DNA of 64,000 bases from Nocardioides sp. zg-1230 (GTDB lineage Bacteria; Actinomycetota; Actinomycetes; Propionibacteriales; Nocardioidaceae), in contig NZ_JABJQZ010000008.1 in assembly GCF_013155335.1 (NCBI RefSeq), forward strand, positions 372,001-436,000, in the 5' to 3' direction. The notes beneath the pieces are model-generated. The model did not search any database. It had not been told where the DNA came from and was given only the letters and a program-made list of their open reading frames with translations. The number at the start of each line of letters is the position of its first letter. Position 1 is the first letter of the stretch. The position numbers were made by a program, and so were the translations under genes. Below are positions 48,104-57,559 of the stretch, piece after piece.

Positions 48104-49219
48104 TCAGGCGTCGACCTTCTCCGCTCCCCGGCGCCAGCGGATGCCGGCCTCCATGAAGTCGTCGAGGTCGCCGTCGAAGACCGCGCTGGGGTTGCCGGAC
48201 TCGTGGCCGGTCCGCAGGTCCTTCACGATCTGGTACGGGTTGAGCACGTAGTTGCGCATCTGGTCGCCCCAGCTGGCGGCGACGTCGCCCTTGAGGTCCT
48301 TCTTGAGCGCGGCTTCCTCCTCCTTCTTCTTGGCCAGCAGCTTGGCCTTGAGGACCACCATCGCGGACGCCTTGTTCTGCAGCTGCGACTTCTCGTTCTG
48401 GCACGACACGACGATCCCGGTGGGGATGTGGGTCAGGCGGACCGCGGAGTCGGTGGTGTTGACCGACTGGCCGCCGGGGCCGCCGGAGCGGAAGACGTCG
48501 GTGCGGATGTCGTTCTCGTCGACCTCGATCTCGTCGGTCTGCTCGAGGACGGGCACGACCTCGACGGCGGCGAAGGAGGTCTGGCGGCGGCCCTGGTTGT
48601 CGAAGGGGCTGATCCGCACGAGGCGGTGGGTGCCGGCCTCGACCGACAGCGTGCCGTAGGCGTAGGGCGCGTGGATGGCGAACTCGGCGGACTTGATGCC
48701 CGCCTCCTCGGCGTAGGACACGTCGTAGACCTCGACGCCGTACTTGTGCTGCTCGGCCCAGCGGGTGTACATCCGCATGAGCATCTCGGCGAAGTCGGCG
48801 GCGTCGACGCCACCGGCGCCGGAGCGGATCGTCACGATCGCCTCGCGCTCGTCGTACTCACCCGACAGCAGGGTGCGGATCTCGAGCGACTCGACCGACT
48901 TCTTGATGCGGGCGAGCTCGGCCTCGGAGTCGGCGAGCGTGTCGGCGTCGCCCTCCTCCTGGGCCATCTCCACCATGAGGGCGAGGTCGTCGATGCGGGT
49001 CTCGAGGCCGGTGAAGCGGTCCATCTCGCCCTGCAGGGCCGAGAGCCGGCCGGTGATGCGCGTCGCGCTCTCGACGTCGTCCCAGAGGTCGGGTGCGGCG
49101 ACCTGCTCGCCGAGGTCGGCGATCTCGCCGCGCATCCGCTCCAGGTTCAGCACCTGGCCGACGGTCTTCATGGTCGCCTGGAGCTGCTTGATCTCTTGGT
49201 CGAAGTCGATGCCTGCCAC
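48104..49219 (-). CDS. prfB: Peptide chain release factor 2
   Basis: The 371-residue RF2 ends translation at UGA and UAA. It has the catalytic GGPGGQSVNTTDSAVR (GGQ), the codon-reading region around SPFDNQGRRQTSF, and the RF2 N-terminal helical domain. No programmed frameshift is present. The GTG at 49219 is chosen because TACTGT at 49228-49233 ends eight bases before it and the next upstream start would overlap that box. In relatives prfB is followed directly by ftsE; here four genes intervene. Confidence 0.96.
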   Translation of the reverse strand: MAGIDFDQEIKQLQATMKTVGQVLNLERMRGEIADLGEQVAAPDLWDDVESATRITGRLSALQGEMDRFTGLETRIDDLALMVEMAQEEGDADTLADSEAELARIKKSVESLEIRTLLSGEYDEREAIVTIRSGAGGVDAADFAEMLMRMYTRWAEQHKYGVEVYDVSYAEEAGIKSAEFAIHAPYAYGTLSVEAGTHRLVRISPFDNQGRRQTSFAAVEVVPVLEQTDEIEVDENDIRTDVFRSGGPGGQSVNTTDSAVRLTHIPTGIVVSCQNEKSQLQNKASAMVVLKAKLLAKKKEEEAALKKDLKGDVAASWGDQMRNYVLNPYQIVKDLRTGHESGNPSAVFDGDLDDFMEAGIRWRRGAEKVDA

Positions 49220-49227
49220 AAGGAGCA

Positions 49228-49233
49228 ACAGTA
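49228..49233 (-). promoter_or_regulatory. -10 hexamer TACTGT of prfB
   Basis: On the minus strand TACTGT ends eight bases before the GTG of prfB and decides that start. Confidence 0.4.
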
Positions 49234-49276
49234 CGGCTCGCGCGGGAAACGTGTCGAAAGCAGCAGGCGTACAACG

Positions 49277-49325
49277 GCAGCGGCGAGCACGCCCGGCCTG
49301 TGATTCCGGTCGTGCCCGCCGCTGC
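49277..49325 (-). terminator. Terminator after the first NPCBM-like gene
   Basis: Twenty-base arms (49277-49296 and 49306-49325) match at 18 positions with a nine-base loop. It lies 14 bases after the stop of the secreted protein and insulates prfB. Confidence 0.7.
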
Positions 49326-49338
49326 GGATCGGTGCGCG

Positions 49339-50124
49339 TCAGCGCGTGCAGAGCACCTCCGGCGTCGCGACGGCGGCGACGGCGGCGGGCGTGGCGGTGG
49401 TGGACAGGTCGATCTTGAGGCGGAAGACGTCGGAGACGTCGAGGACCTCGTCGGCGACGACCGTGCCGATGGCCAGCGAGTGGGTCGCCAGAACCTTGTC
49501 ACCGGACGAGATCGTCACGGCGCCGCTCGAGCCGGTTGCGGAGCTGTCGGTGAGCGCGTATGTCGCACGCAGGTCGGTGCACTTGTCGCGGCCAAGGGTG
49601 TACTCCACCGAGGACGGCGTCCCGGCGGTCGTGGTCGCGAGGCTCTGGCCGTAGTACTCGGCGCCGATGAGGACGCCCGCGGGCTCGACGTTCACGCGGG
49701 GGCCGCTGGGCCGGAAGACCAGCTTCTCCCACTTGTAGACCTCGACGGGGAGGGCCTTGCTGTAGCCCTTCTTGATGCCCCGCGAGCCCGGCTTGAGGAC
49801 GCGGTACTCGCGCGGACCCTGCGTCGTGGGCTTGTCCTTGAGCACGTAGGTGCCGTTGCGCTTGACCTTGGCGTTGTCCGTGGACTTCCACGTCTTCTTG
49901 TTGCCCACGCGCTGCTGCAGGACGACCTTCTCGCCGGCGGCCTTGGGCGTGACACGCCCCTTGACCTTGACGGTGTCCTCCTTGGCGACGGCGACGTCGA
50001 TGTTGGCCTTGGCGGACACCTTGTAGGTCCGGGCCTTGGCAGGCGCGGCCTGCGTCGGGGTGGTGAGTGCCAGCGAGCCGGCGGCGAGGGCCACGGTGGC
50101 GGCGATTGCGGTGATGCGGTTCAT
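49339..50124 (-). CDS. Secreted NPCBM-like protein, paralog 1
   Basis: The 261-residue protein has a signal peptide (NRITAIAATVALAAGSLALT, cleavage after QAA). An Ig-like N-terminal domain (VKVKGRVTPKAAGEKVVLQQ) and a C-terminal jelly-roll region that resembles NPCBM carbohydrate-binding domains follow (GAEYYGQSL, VEYTLGRDKC, LRATYALTDSSATGSSG, and a final VLC). It should be exported and bind a ligand at the surface. The neighbouring upstream gene is a clear paralog with the same layout. The cargo and ligand are unknown. Confidence 0.72.
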   Translation of the reverse strand: MNRITAIAATVALAAGSLALTTPTQAAPAKARTYKVSAKANIDVAVAKEDTVKVKGRVTPKAAGEKVVLQQRVGNKKTWKSTDNAKVKRNGTYVLKDKPTTQGPREYRVLKPGSRGIKKGYSKALPVEVYKWEKLVFRPSGPRVNVEPAGVLIGAEYYGQSLATTTAGTPSSVEYTLGRDKCTDLRATYALTDSSATGSSGAVTISSGDKVLATHSLAIGTVVADEVLDVSDVFRLKIDLSTTATPAAVAAVATPEVLCTR

Positions 50125-50196
50125 GGTTCTGTCCCCGTCGTGTGGGCCCGGGTGCGGGCCGTTCACGAGGGAGACGCGAGCCCCCAGCAGAAAGTT

Positions 50197-50224
50197 GTCG
50201 GCGGATCCCCGAGGATCCGCCGAC
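50197..50224 (-). terminator. Perfect hairpin between the two paralogs
   Basis: GTCGGCGGATCC at 50197-50208 pairs perfectly with GGATCCGCCGAC at 50213-50224 around four bases. On the minus strand it is followed by AACTTTCTG. It ends the paralog 2 transcript. Confidence 0.8.
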
Positions 50225-50239
50225 GTGCTCCCTGACGCC

Positions 50240-51046
50240 TCACGGCAGGCAGAGCACCTCGGGCTCGGCGACGGCGGACGAGCCGGCCGGGGTCGCCGAT
50301 CCGCTCAGGTCGAAGCGCATCCGGAAGGCACCGGTCAGGTCGACCTCGTGGTCGCGGATGACCGTGCCGGTGGCCAGTGCGTGCGTCACCTTCGCGGCGC
50401 CGTCCACCGAGATCGTGACGAAGCCGGACGCCCCAGTGGCCGAGCTGTCGGTCAACGCGTACGTCGCGCGCAGGAGGCGGCACTGCCGGCCGAGCGTGTA
50501 CTCCACGTAGCCGGGTGTGCCGGGCGTCTGAAGCACCAAATTGCTGCCGAAGTACTCGGCGCCGATGTAGGTGCCGGTTCCGATTGTGACCCCGGAGTTC
50601 GCACCGTACGCGCGCCAGCTCAGGGGCTGCCATCCCCACACGTCGAGCTGGAGCTCGCGGCTGGTGCCGCCCTTGATGCCGTCAGCGGTGGGCTTGAGGA
50701 CGCGGTAGAACCGGACACCGGGCCGGCTGGGCTCGTCCTCCAGCACGAACCTGCCGGACGACTTGATCTTCGCCGTGCCGGACTTGCGCCAGCGGTTCGA
50801 CCCCTCGGGACGCTGCTGGAGGAAGACCTTCTGGCCTGCGGTTCTGGGCTTCACCTTGCCGGTGATCCGGACGGTGTCCTCGCCGGCGACCACCTCGGAC
50901 TTGTTGATGCTGGCCATGACCTTGTAGGTCTGGGCGGCCGAGCGGACCCCCGGGTCCGCAGCCGGTGTGGCCGAGGCGATCGGCGTCGGTGACACCAGCG
51001 CCAGGGCGGCAGCCGCGACGCAAGCGACGCGGGCGGTGCGATTCAT
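50240..51046 (-). CDS. Secreted NPCBM-like protein, paralog 2
   Basis: This 268-residue protein has a signal peptide (NRTARVACVAAAALALVSPT) and the same two domains as paralog 1: TVRITGKVKPRTAGQKVFLQQ in the first and GAEYFGSNLVLQT, VEYTLGRQCRLLRATYALTD and FDLSGSATPAG in the second. The shared stretch ATYALTDSSATG and a common C-terminal EVLC show recent tandem duplication followed by divergence. The role is probably surface binding. AGGGAGCTCGTC precedes the ATG. Confidence 0.72.
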   Translation of the reverse strand: MNRTARVACVAAAALALVSPTPIASATPAADPGVRSAAQTYKVMASINKSEVVAGEDTVRITGKVKPRTAGQKVFLQQRPEGSNRWRKSGTAKIKSSGRFVLEDEPSRPGVRFYRVLKPTADGIKGGTSRELQLDVWGWQPLSWRAYGANSGVTIGTGTYIGAEYFGSNLVLQTPGTPGYVEYTLGRQCRLLRATYALTDSSATGASGFVTISVDGAAKVTHALATGTVIRDHEVDLTGAFRMRFDLSGSATPAGSSAVAEPEVLCLP

Positions 51047-51196
51047 GACGAGCTCCCTTCTGGTGCGCGTCATGGCGGGTCCACGACGCGCGCGGGTTGG
51101 CATCTCCAGCCTCGTGCAGACGCCGTCGTCCGTCATGAGGCGTAGGGCCCGAGAGCGCGGGACCCTCGCCGGTGGTCACCGGCCGTCGGCGCGCAC

Positions 51197-52945
51197 TCAG
51201 CGCAGCAGCGCGCCGGCGTGCGCCGGGACGGTGATCGTGCCGTCGTCGAGGTCGACGCCCGCGGGCGTCGCGAAGAGGACCTCGCTCGCGTCGACCGGCA
51301 CCGACACCTCGGTCACGCCGGCGTTGACCAGGACGACGAGGTCGTCGCGGCGCATCGTGAACAGCCGGCCCTCCACGGAGCACGAGACCGAGCCGAAGGC
51401 CGGGTCGGTGAGCTGCGGCAGCTCGCGGCGCAGCCGGCCGAGGCGCCGGTAGCAGTCGAGCACCACCGCGTGGCGCCCCCTGTCGAGCTCGGCCCAGTCG
51501 AGCTTCGAGCGGCGGAACGTCTCGGGGTCCTGCGGGTCGAGGACCTCGGCCGGGTCCCAGCCCATCTTCTCGAACTCGTCGATCCGGCCGTCGGCGGTCG
51601 CCTTGCCGAGCTCGGGCTCGGGGTGGGAGGTGAAGAACGCGAACGGCGTCGACGCCGCCCACTCCTCCCCCATGAACAGCATCGGGGTGAACGGCCCGGC
51701 CAGCGTCAGCAGGGCGGCGCAGGCCAGCTGGTCGTCGTCGAGGTGCTCGGCGAGCCGGTCGCCGCGGGCGCGGTTGCCGACCTGGTCGTGGTTCTGGTTG
51801 GCGACCACGAGCCGCCACGTGGGCATGTGCTCGGTGTCGACGGGTGCGCCGTGGTCGCGCTCGCGGAACGACGAGAACGTGCCGTCGTGGAAGAAGCCCC
51901 TCTCGCACACCTTGGCCAGCGCCTCGAGCGGCTCGAAGTCGGCGTAGTAGCCGGTGGTCTCGCCGCTCAGTGCGACGTGCACGGCGTGGTGGAAGTCGTC
52001 GCTCCACTGCGCGTCGAGGCCGTGGCCGCCGGCCTCCCGCGGGGTGACGAGACGCGTGTCGTTGAGGTCGGACTCGGCGATGAGCGTCAGCGGGCGGCGT
52101 ACGTGCGCGGACAAGGCGGCCGTCTCGATCGCCATCTCCTCCAGCAGGTGCACCTCGGAGGTGTCGCTGAGGGCGTGCACGGCGTCGAGGCGCAGCCCGT
52201 CGACGTGGAAGTCCTCGAACCACATGCGCACGTTGTCGAGGATGTAGCGGCGCACCTCGGCAGAGTCGTCGCCATCGAGGTTGACCAGGTCGCCCCAGGT
52301 GTTGCGGCCGGCCTTGAGGTAGGGGCCGAACAGCGGGAGGTAGTTGCCCGACGGGCCGAGGTGGTTGTGCACGACGTCCTGCACGACTCCGAGGCCTCGG
52401 GCGTGGCAGGCGTCGACGAAGCGCTTGTAGGCGTCGGGGCCGCCGTACTGCTCGTGGACCGCGAACCAGGCGACGCCGTCGTAGCCCCAGTTGTGGGTGC
52501 CGTTGAAGGCGTTGACCGGCATCACCTCGACGAGGTCCACGCCGAGGTCGACGAGGTGGTCGAGGCGCTCGATGGCGGAGTCGAGCGTGCCGGTGGGCGT
52601 GAAGGTGCCGACGTGCAGCTCGTAGATCACCGAGCCCGCGAGCTGTCGGCCGGTCCAGGCCGCGTCGCCCCACTCGTACGTCGTCGTGTCGCGGCGCGAC
52701 AACCCGTGCACGCCGTCCGGCTGACGCCGCGAGCGCGGGTCGGGACGCGGCTCGGGGTCGTCGTCGAGGAGGTAGCCGTAGTCCACCGGACCGCCCGTCG
52801 GCACCGGTCCGGCGGGCGTCCACCAGCCGTCGGTGTCGCCGGTCATGTCCACGACGTCACGCCCGGCGCCGACCTGCAACCGCACGCGCTGCGGCCGCGG
52901 CGCCCAGACGTCAAAGGGTCCATGAGAGCCCCGAGAGATGGTCAT
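51197..52945 (-). CDS. treZ: Malto-oligosyltrehalose trehalohydrolase
   Basis: The 582-residue GH13 enzyme releases trehalose from the maltooligosyl-trehalose made by TreY. It has the family opening FDVWAPRPQRVRLQ, the Arg/Pro-rich PRPDPRSRRQPDGVHG, the nucleophile Asp in DGLRLDAVHAL, the acid Glu in TLIAESDLND, and NQNHDQVGNRARGDR with the transition-state Asp. The length is typical. It lies one base downstream of treY, so the three genes glgX-treY-treZ form an operon. Confidence 0.97.
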   Translation of the reverse strand: MTISRGSHGPFDVWAPRPQRVRLQVGAGRDVVDMTGDTDGWWTPAGPVPTGGPVDYGYLLDDDPEPRPDPRSRRQPDGVHGLSRRDTTTYEWGDAAWTGRQLAGSVIYELHVGTFTPTGTLDSAIERLDHLVDLGVDLVEVMPVNAFNGTHNWGYDGVAWFAVHEQYGGPDAYKRFVDACHARGLGVVQDVVHNHLGPSGNYLPLFGPYLKAGRNTWGDLVNLDGDDSAEVRRYILDNVRMWFEDFHVDGLRLDAVHALSDTSEVHLLEEMAIETAALSAHVRRPLTLIAESDLNDTRLVTPREAGGHGLDAQWSDDFHHAVHVALSGETTGYYADFEPLEALAKVCERGFFHDGTFSSFRERDHGAPVDTEHMPTWRLVVANQNHDQVGNRARGDRLAEHLDDDQLACAALLTLAGPFTPMLFMGEEWAASTPFAFFTSHPEPELGKATADGRIDEFEKMGWDPAEVLDPQDPETFRRSKLDWAELDRGRHAVVLDCYRRLGRLRRELPQLTDPAFGSVSCSVEGRLFTMRRDDLVVLVNAGVTEVSVPVDASEVLFATPAGVDLDDGTITVPAHAGALLR

Positions 52946-52946
52946 G

Positions 52947-55277
52947 TCAGTCCTTCCGCACCAGCAGGGCGACGGGGTGGACGGCGAGCAGCTCGGCGAG
53001 GCGGCCGTCGGTGTCGAGGCCGGTGAGCACGTCGTGCCACCGGCCCTCGGGCAGGTCGAGCGCGGTGTCGCCCCAGCCGTCGGCCGCGAGACCGACCGGG
53101 AGCCGGGTCGCGACGGTGATCGCGCCGCCGCGGTCGAAGGCGACCACGTGGTCGGCGGCGGACCCGGTGGCGGTGACCGGGGTGTAACCGGTGAACAGCT
53201 CCGGCCGCTCGCGGCGCAGGGTCAGGGCGGTGCAGGTGACGTGCAGCTTGGTCGCCGCGTCGTCATCGGCAGTGCCGGCGAGGACGGCGGCCCGGTGGTC
53301 GAAGTCCACCGGGCGGCGGTTGTCGGGGTCGACGAGGGAGGTCTCCCACAGCTCGCTGCCCTGGTAGACGTCGGGCACGCCCGGCATGGTGATCGCGAGG
53401 AGCTTGGCCGCGAGCGAGTTGGCCTGGGCGGGCGCGTCGATGCGCGTGGCAAGGTCGAGCAACACCGAGCGGACGTCGTGGGAGTCGAAGACCGCGTCGA
53501 CCGCGGCGTGCACGGACGTCTCGTAGGCCTCGTCGGGCTCGGTCCACGTCGTGCGGTCGCCGGCCTCGCGCATCGCCTTCTCGGCATAGCCGTGGAGCCG
53601 GTCGCGAAGGTCGGGAAGGTGGTCGGGCGTCCAGGCGCCGAGCACGGCCTGCCACAGCAGCGAGCCGAAGCCCTCGTCGGGCACCGGCGCAAGGCGGAGC
53701 AGCTCGTCGAGCGCCCGTTCCCAGTGGCCGGGCTCCTCGGCCAGCACCGTGATGCGGGCGCGGACGTCCTCGCCGCGCTTGGTGTCGTGGGTGGAGAGGG
53801 TGACCATCGCGTCGGGCCAGTCGCGCTGTCGCGCGGCCATCGCGTCGTGCCACTCGTCGACGCCGATCGCGAAGATCGACGGGTCGCCGCCGACCTCGTT
53901 GAGCGACGTCAGGCGCGACCAGCGGTAGAACGAGCAGTCCTCGACGCCCTTGGCCATCACCATGCCCGAGGTCTGCTGGAAGCGCCGGGCCGGCTGGCTC
54001 CACTCGTCGTGCAGCAGCGGCTCGAGGACGTCGTACGTCGCCGCGAGGTCGGGGCGTGCCTCCCGCGCCTTGGCGAAGGCCTGGTCGAGGTGGTCGCGGC
54101 CCTCGGGCAGGTAGGAGCGGTAGACCGGGAAGCACGCGAGCAGCTCGCCGATCGCGTCGGCGACGGCGTCCTCGTCGGCGCTCTCGTTCACCTCGGCCTG
54201 GCCAGCGTGCAGGACGCGCTCGACCTCGCGGGTGATGCGCCGGACCTCGGAGTGCAGGATGCCGTCGGCGACGGCGCGCTTGTTGTCCTGGACCATCCGC
54301 TCCCAGTCCACGGTCGTGCCGCGGAGCCGGTCCTCCAACGCGGTCAGGGGCGCCTCGCCGGCCGGGTCGGTGAGCAGCCGGTCGATGAGGGCGAGCGCGT
54401 CGTAGCCGGTGGTGCCGGCAGTGGCCCAGTCGGCGGGCAGGTGCTCGCCGGGCTCGAGGATCTTCTCGACGAGCACGTAGGCACCGCCGGTGAGGGCAGC
54501 AAGGTCGTCGAGGTAGCGCTTCGGGTCGCGCAGGCCGTCGGGGTGGTCGACCCGCAGGCCGTCGACGAGGCCCTCGTCGAACCACCGCTTGACCTCGACG
54601 TGTGTCTCCGCGAAGACCTCCGGGTCCTCGACACGCACGGCGGCGAGGGTGTTGACGGCGAAGAAGCGGCGGTAGTTGAGGTCCTCGTCGGCCGCGCGCC
54701 AGTTCACCAGCTCGTAGTGCTGCTCCTCCAGCGTCGACGTGCCGGGGGCCAGCGGGAAGCGCTGGTCGTGGTAGCGGACCTCCCCCTCCCCCTTGGTGGA
54801 CCGGACGATGCGGATCGCGCCCTCGTCGTCGTCACCGATGACCGGGATCACGATGCGGCCGTCGCCGGCCGCCCAGTCGACGTCGAAGGCCGACGCGTGC
54901 TCCGACTCGCGCCCCAGCTTGAGGACGTCCCACCACCAGGGGTCCTCCGACGGCGTGGCGACGCCGACGTGGTTGGGGACGATGTCGACCAGCACGCCCA
55001 TCCCGAGGCGCCGCGCCTCGGCCGAGAGGGCGGCCAGGCCCTCCTCGCCGCCCCGCTCGGGGTCGACGTGGTCGAAGGCGACGACGTCGTAGCCGTGCAT
55101 GCTGCCGGGCTCGGAGGCCAGCAGGGGCGACAAGTAGACCCAGTCCACGCCGAGGTCGTGCAGGTAGGGCAGCACGCCCGCGGCGTCGTGGAGCGTGAAG
55201 TCGGGGCTGACCTGCAGGCGATAGGTGCTGCGCGGCGTACGTCGTCCGGGCCGGCCGGCTGGGTGTGCGTCGGTCAC
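52947..55277 (-). CDS. treY: Malto-oligosyltrehalose synthase
   Basis: This 776-residue GH13 enzyme turns the reducing end of maltodextrins into an alpha,alpha-1,1 bond. It begins with PRSTYRLQVSPDFTLHDAAG, which is diagnostic of TreY, then VDIVPNHVGV, the nucleophile region VDGLRVDHPDGLRDP, and TLSTHDTKRGEDVRAR. The GTG at 55277 overlaps the glgX stop (GTGA). The open frame continues upstream inside glgX but has no TreY sequence there. Confidence 0.97.
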   Translation of the reverse strand: MTDAHPAGRPGRRTPRSTYRLQVSPDFTLHDAAGVLPYLHDLGVDWVYLSPLLASEPGSMHGYDVVAFDHVDPERGGEEGLAALSAEARRLGMGVLVDIVPNHVGVATPSEDPWWWDVLKLGRESEHASAFDVDWAAGDGRIVIPVIGDDDEGAIRIVRSTKGEGEVRYHDQRFPLAPGTSTLEEQHYELVNWRAADEDLNYRRFFAVNTLAAVRVEDPEVFAETHVEVKRWFDEGLVDGLRVDHPDGLRDPKRYLDDLAALTGGAYVLVEKILEPGEHLPADWATAGTTGYDALALIDRLLTDPAGEAPLTALEDRLRGTTVDWERMVQDNKRAVADGILHSEVRRITREVERVLHAGQAEVNESADEDAVADAIGELLACFPVYRSYLPEGRDHLDQAFAKAREARPDLAATYDVLEPLLHDEWSQPARRFQQTSGMVMAKGVEDCSFYRWSRLTSLNEVGGDPSIFAIGVDEWHDAMAARQRDWPDAMVTLSTHDTKRGEDVRARITVLAEEPGHWERALDELLRLAPVPDEGFGSLLWQAVLGAWTPDHLPDLRDRLHGYAEKAMREAGDRTTWTEPDEAYETSVHAAVDAVFDSHDVRSVLLDLATRIDAPAQANSLAAKLLAITMPGVPDVYQGSELWETSLVDPDNRRPVDFDHRAAVLAGTADDDAATKLHVTCTALTLRRERPELFTGYTPVTATGSAADHVVAFDRGGAITVATRLPVGLAADGWGDTALDLPEGRWHDVLTGLDTDGRLAELLAVHPVALLVRKD

Positions 55278-57454
55278 GGGACGTCCGTACCCGAGCGGGC
55301 CGCCAGTGATGCCGCGACCGAGTGGTCGGGGCTGGCCTCGGGCTCGGAGTGCTCCCGGAGCACGACGAGGCTGTGCGTGTCGAGGTCGAACGTCGCCCCG
55401 GCCTCGAGCGTCGGGTCGGCGTCGGGATTGCCGCTGGTGTCGATCACCACGTCCCACGCGGCGGCGTACTCCTCCGTCGGCAGCGTCACCGTCGCCGGGC
55501 CGTCGGCGTTGAAGTAGAGCAGGAAGTGGTCGTCGGTGATCGTCGCGCCGCGGGCGTCCTTGCCCGCGATGCCGTGGCCGTTGAGGTACATCCCGATGGC
55601 CTTGCCGCCCTCCCAGTCGCCGTCCTCCATCGGCTCGCCGTCGAGGCCGAGCCACACGATGTCGTTGAGGCGCTCCCCGTCGCCGGTGCGCACGGTGTTG
55701 CCGGTGAAGAACCGCTTGCGGTGGAACGTCGGGTGGTCGGCGCGCAGCTTGGCCACCGCCGCGGTGAACTCGATGAGCGGCTTGTCGGCGTCGTCCCAGT
55801 GCACCCAGCTGATCTCGCTGTCCTGGGCGTAGGTGTTGTTGTTGCCGTCCTGGGTGCGGCTCAGCTCGTCGCCGTGGAGCAGCATCGGCACGCCCTGGCT
55901 GAGCAGGAGGGTGGCGATGAAGTTGCGCTGCTCCCGGGCCCGCGCCTGGAGGATCTCGGGGTCGTCGGTCGGGCCCTCGACGCCGTGGTTCCAGGAGCGG
56001 TTGTGGCTCTCGCCGTCGTTGTTGTCCTCGCCGTTGGCCTCGTTGTGCTTCTCGTTGTAGGAGACGAGGTCGCGCAGCGTGAAGCCGTCGTGGGCGGTCA
56101 CGAAGTTGATGCTCGCGAACGGGCGACGACCGGAGTGCTCGTAGAGGTCCGACGAGCCGGACAGCCGCGAGGCGAACTCGCCGAGGGACGGCTCGCCACG
56201 CCAGAAGTCGCGCACCGTGTCGCGGTAGGCACCGTTCCACTCGGTCCACTGCGGGGGGAAGCCGCCGACCTGGTAGCCGCCGGGACCGATGTCCCACGGC
56301 TCGGCGATCAGCTTGACCTGGCTGACGACCGGGTCCTGCTGCACCATCTCGAAGAAGGTGGACAGCTTGTCGACGTCGTAGAACTCGCGGGCCAGGGTGG
56401 CGGCGAGGTCGAAGCGGAAGCCGTCGACGTGCATCTCGGTGACCCAGTAGCGCAGCGAGTCCATGATGAGCTGCACCGAGTGCGGGTGGCGCACGTTGAG
56501 GGTGTTGCCGGTGCCGGTGTAGTCCATGTAGTAGCGCTGGTCGTCCTCGACGAGGCGGTAGTAGGCCGCGTTGTCGATGCCCTTGAAGCTCAGCGTCGGG
56601 CCGAGGTGGTTGCCCTCGGCGGTGTGGTTGTAGACGACGTCGAGGATGACCTCGATGCCGGCGGCGTGCATCGCCTTGACCATCGCCTTGAACTCCTGGA
56701 CCTGCTGGCCCTGGTTGCTCGACGCGTAGTCGGCGTGAGGGGCGAGGAAGGCCAGGGTGTTGTAGCCCCAGTAGTTGCGCAGGCCCTGGTCGAGCAGGGT
56801 GGAGTCCTGCACGAACTGGTGCACCGGCATCAGCTCGATCGCGGTGACGCCGAGCTTCTTGAGGTGCGCCGTCACGGACGGGTGCGCCAGGCCGGCGTAC
56901 GTCCCGCGCTGCTCCTCGGGGATGTCGGGGTGCAGCTGGGTGAGGCCCTTGACGTGCGCCTCGTAGATGAAGGACTCGTTGTAGGGGATGGAGAGGCGGC
57001 GGTCGCCCTCCCAGTCGAAGAACGGGTTGATGACGACGCCGTGCGTCATGTGCGCCGCGGAGTCGTCGTCGTTGCGGGAGTCCTCGTCGCCGAAGTTGTA
57101 GGAGAAGAGCGACTGGTCCCAGTCGATCTCGCCCGCGGTGGCCTTGGCGTAGGGGTCGAGCAGGAGCTTGTTGGGGTTGCAGCGCAGGCCCTGGGTCGGG
57201 TCCCACGGGCCGTGGACGCGGTAGCCGTAGCGCTGGCCGGGCTGCACGGTCGGGAGGTAGCAGTGCCAGACGTAGGCGTCGACCTCGGTGACCTCGACCT
57301 TGGTCTCGGTGAACGAGCCGGGGTTGTCCGGGTCGGGGTCGAACAGGCACAGCTCGACGCGCTCGGCGACCTCGCTGAAGAGCGCGAAGTTCGTGCCGGT
57401 GCCGTCGAAGGTGGCACCCAGGGGGTAGGCGGTGCCGGGCCAGGTCTCGGTCAT
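55274..57454 (-). CDS. glgX: Glycogen debranching enzyme
   Basis: The 726-residue isoamylase-type GH13 protein trims branches of glycogen to feed TreY. It has the N-terminal CBM48 (GTAYPLGATFDGTGTNFALF), VILDVVYNHTAEGN, the nucleophile segment DGFRFDLAATLAREF, the acid LIAEPWDIGPGGYQVGGFP and NFVTAHDGFTLRDLVSYN. TAGTTT at 57461-57466 ends six bases before the ATG. The operon glgX-treY-treZ makes trehalose from storage glycogen, a common stress response in actinobacteria. Confidence 0.97.
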   Translation of the reverse strand: MTETWPGTAYPLGATFDGTGTNFALFSEVAERVELCLFDPDPDNPGSFTETKVEVTEVDAYVWHCYLPTVQPGQRYGYRVHGPWDPTQGLRCNPNKLLLDPYAKATAGEIDWDQSLFSYNFGDEDSRNDDDSAAHMTHGVVINPFFDWEGDRRLSIPYNESFIYEAHVKGLTQLHPDIPEEQRGTYAGLAHPSVTAHLKKLGVTAIELMPVHQFVQDSTLLDQGLRNYWGYNTLAFLAPHADYASSNQGQQVQEFKAMVKAMHAAGIEVILDVVYNHTAEGNHLGPTLSFKGIDNAAYYRLVEDDQRYYMDYTGTGNTLNVRHPHSVQLIMDSLRYWVTEMHVDGFRFDLAATLAREFYDVDKLSTFFEMVQQDPVVSQVKLIAEPWDIGPGGYQVGGFPPQWTEWNGAYRDTVRDFWRGEPSLGEFASRLSGSSDLYEHSGRRPFASINFVTAHDGFTLRDLVSYNEKHNEANGEDNNDGESHNRSWNHGVEGPTDDPEILQARAREQRNFIATLLLSQGVPMLLHGDELSRTQDGNNNTYAQDSEISWVHWDDADKPLIEFTAAVAKLRADHPTFHRKRFFTGNTVRTGDGERLNDIVWLGLDGEPMEDGDWEGGKAIGMYLNGHGIAGKDARGATITDDHFLLYFNADGPATVTLPTEEYAAAWDVVIDTSGNPDADPTLEAGATFDLDTHSLVVLREHSEPEASPDHSVAASLAARSGTDVP

Positions 57455-57460
57455 GCGAAG

Positions 57461-57466
57461 AAACTA
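57461..57466 (-). promoter_or_regulatory. -10 hexamer TAGTTT of the glgX-treYZ operon
   Basis: On the minus strand TAGTTT ends six bases before the ATG of glgX, without a ribosome binding site between. Confidence 0.45.
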
Positions 57467-57501
57467 CCGGCGAGGGGTGGGTAGTCGTTCTTCCTGACCA
57501 T

Positions 57502-57555
57502 CCGGCGGGGTGGGGGTGGTGACGACCGTCACCGGACGGGTCACCTCCCCCGCCG
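57502..57555 (-). terminator. Hairpin after the secreted Ig-like gene
   Basis: CCGGCGGGG at 57502-57510 pairs with CCCCGCCGG at 57547-57555, and inner GC-rich stretches also pair. It lies five bases after the stop of the gene at 57560. Confidence 0.45.
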
Positions 57556-57559
57556 GAGG

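Noticed and set aside
51168..51183. GCCGGTG/CACCGGC hairpin after treZ as a terminator
   Set aside because: The stem is only seven pairs with a two-base loop and no T-tract, which is too weak to call.
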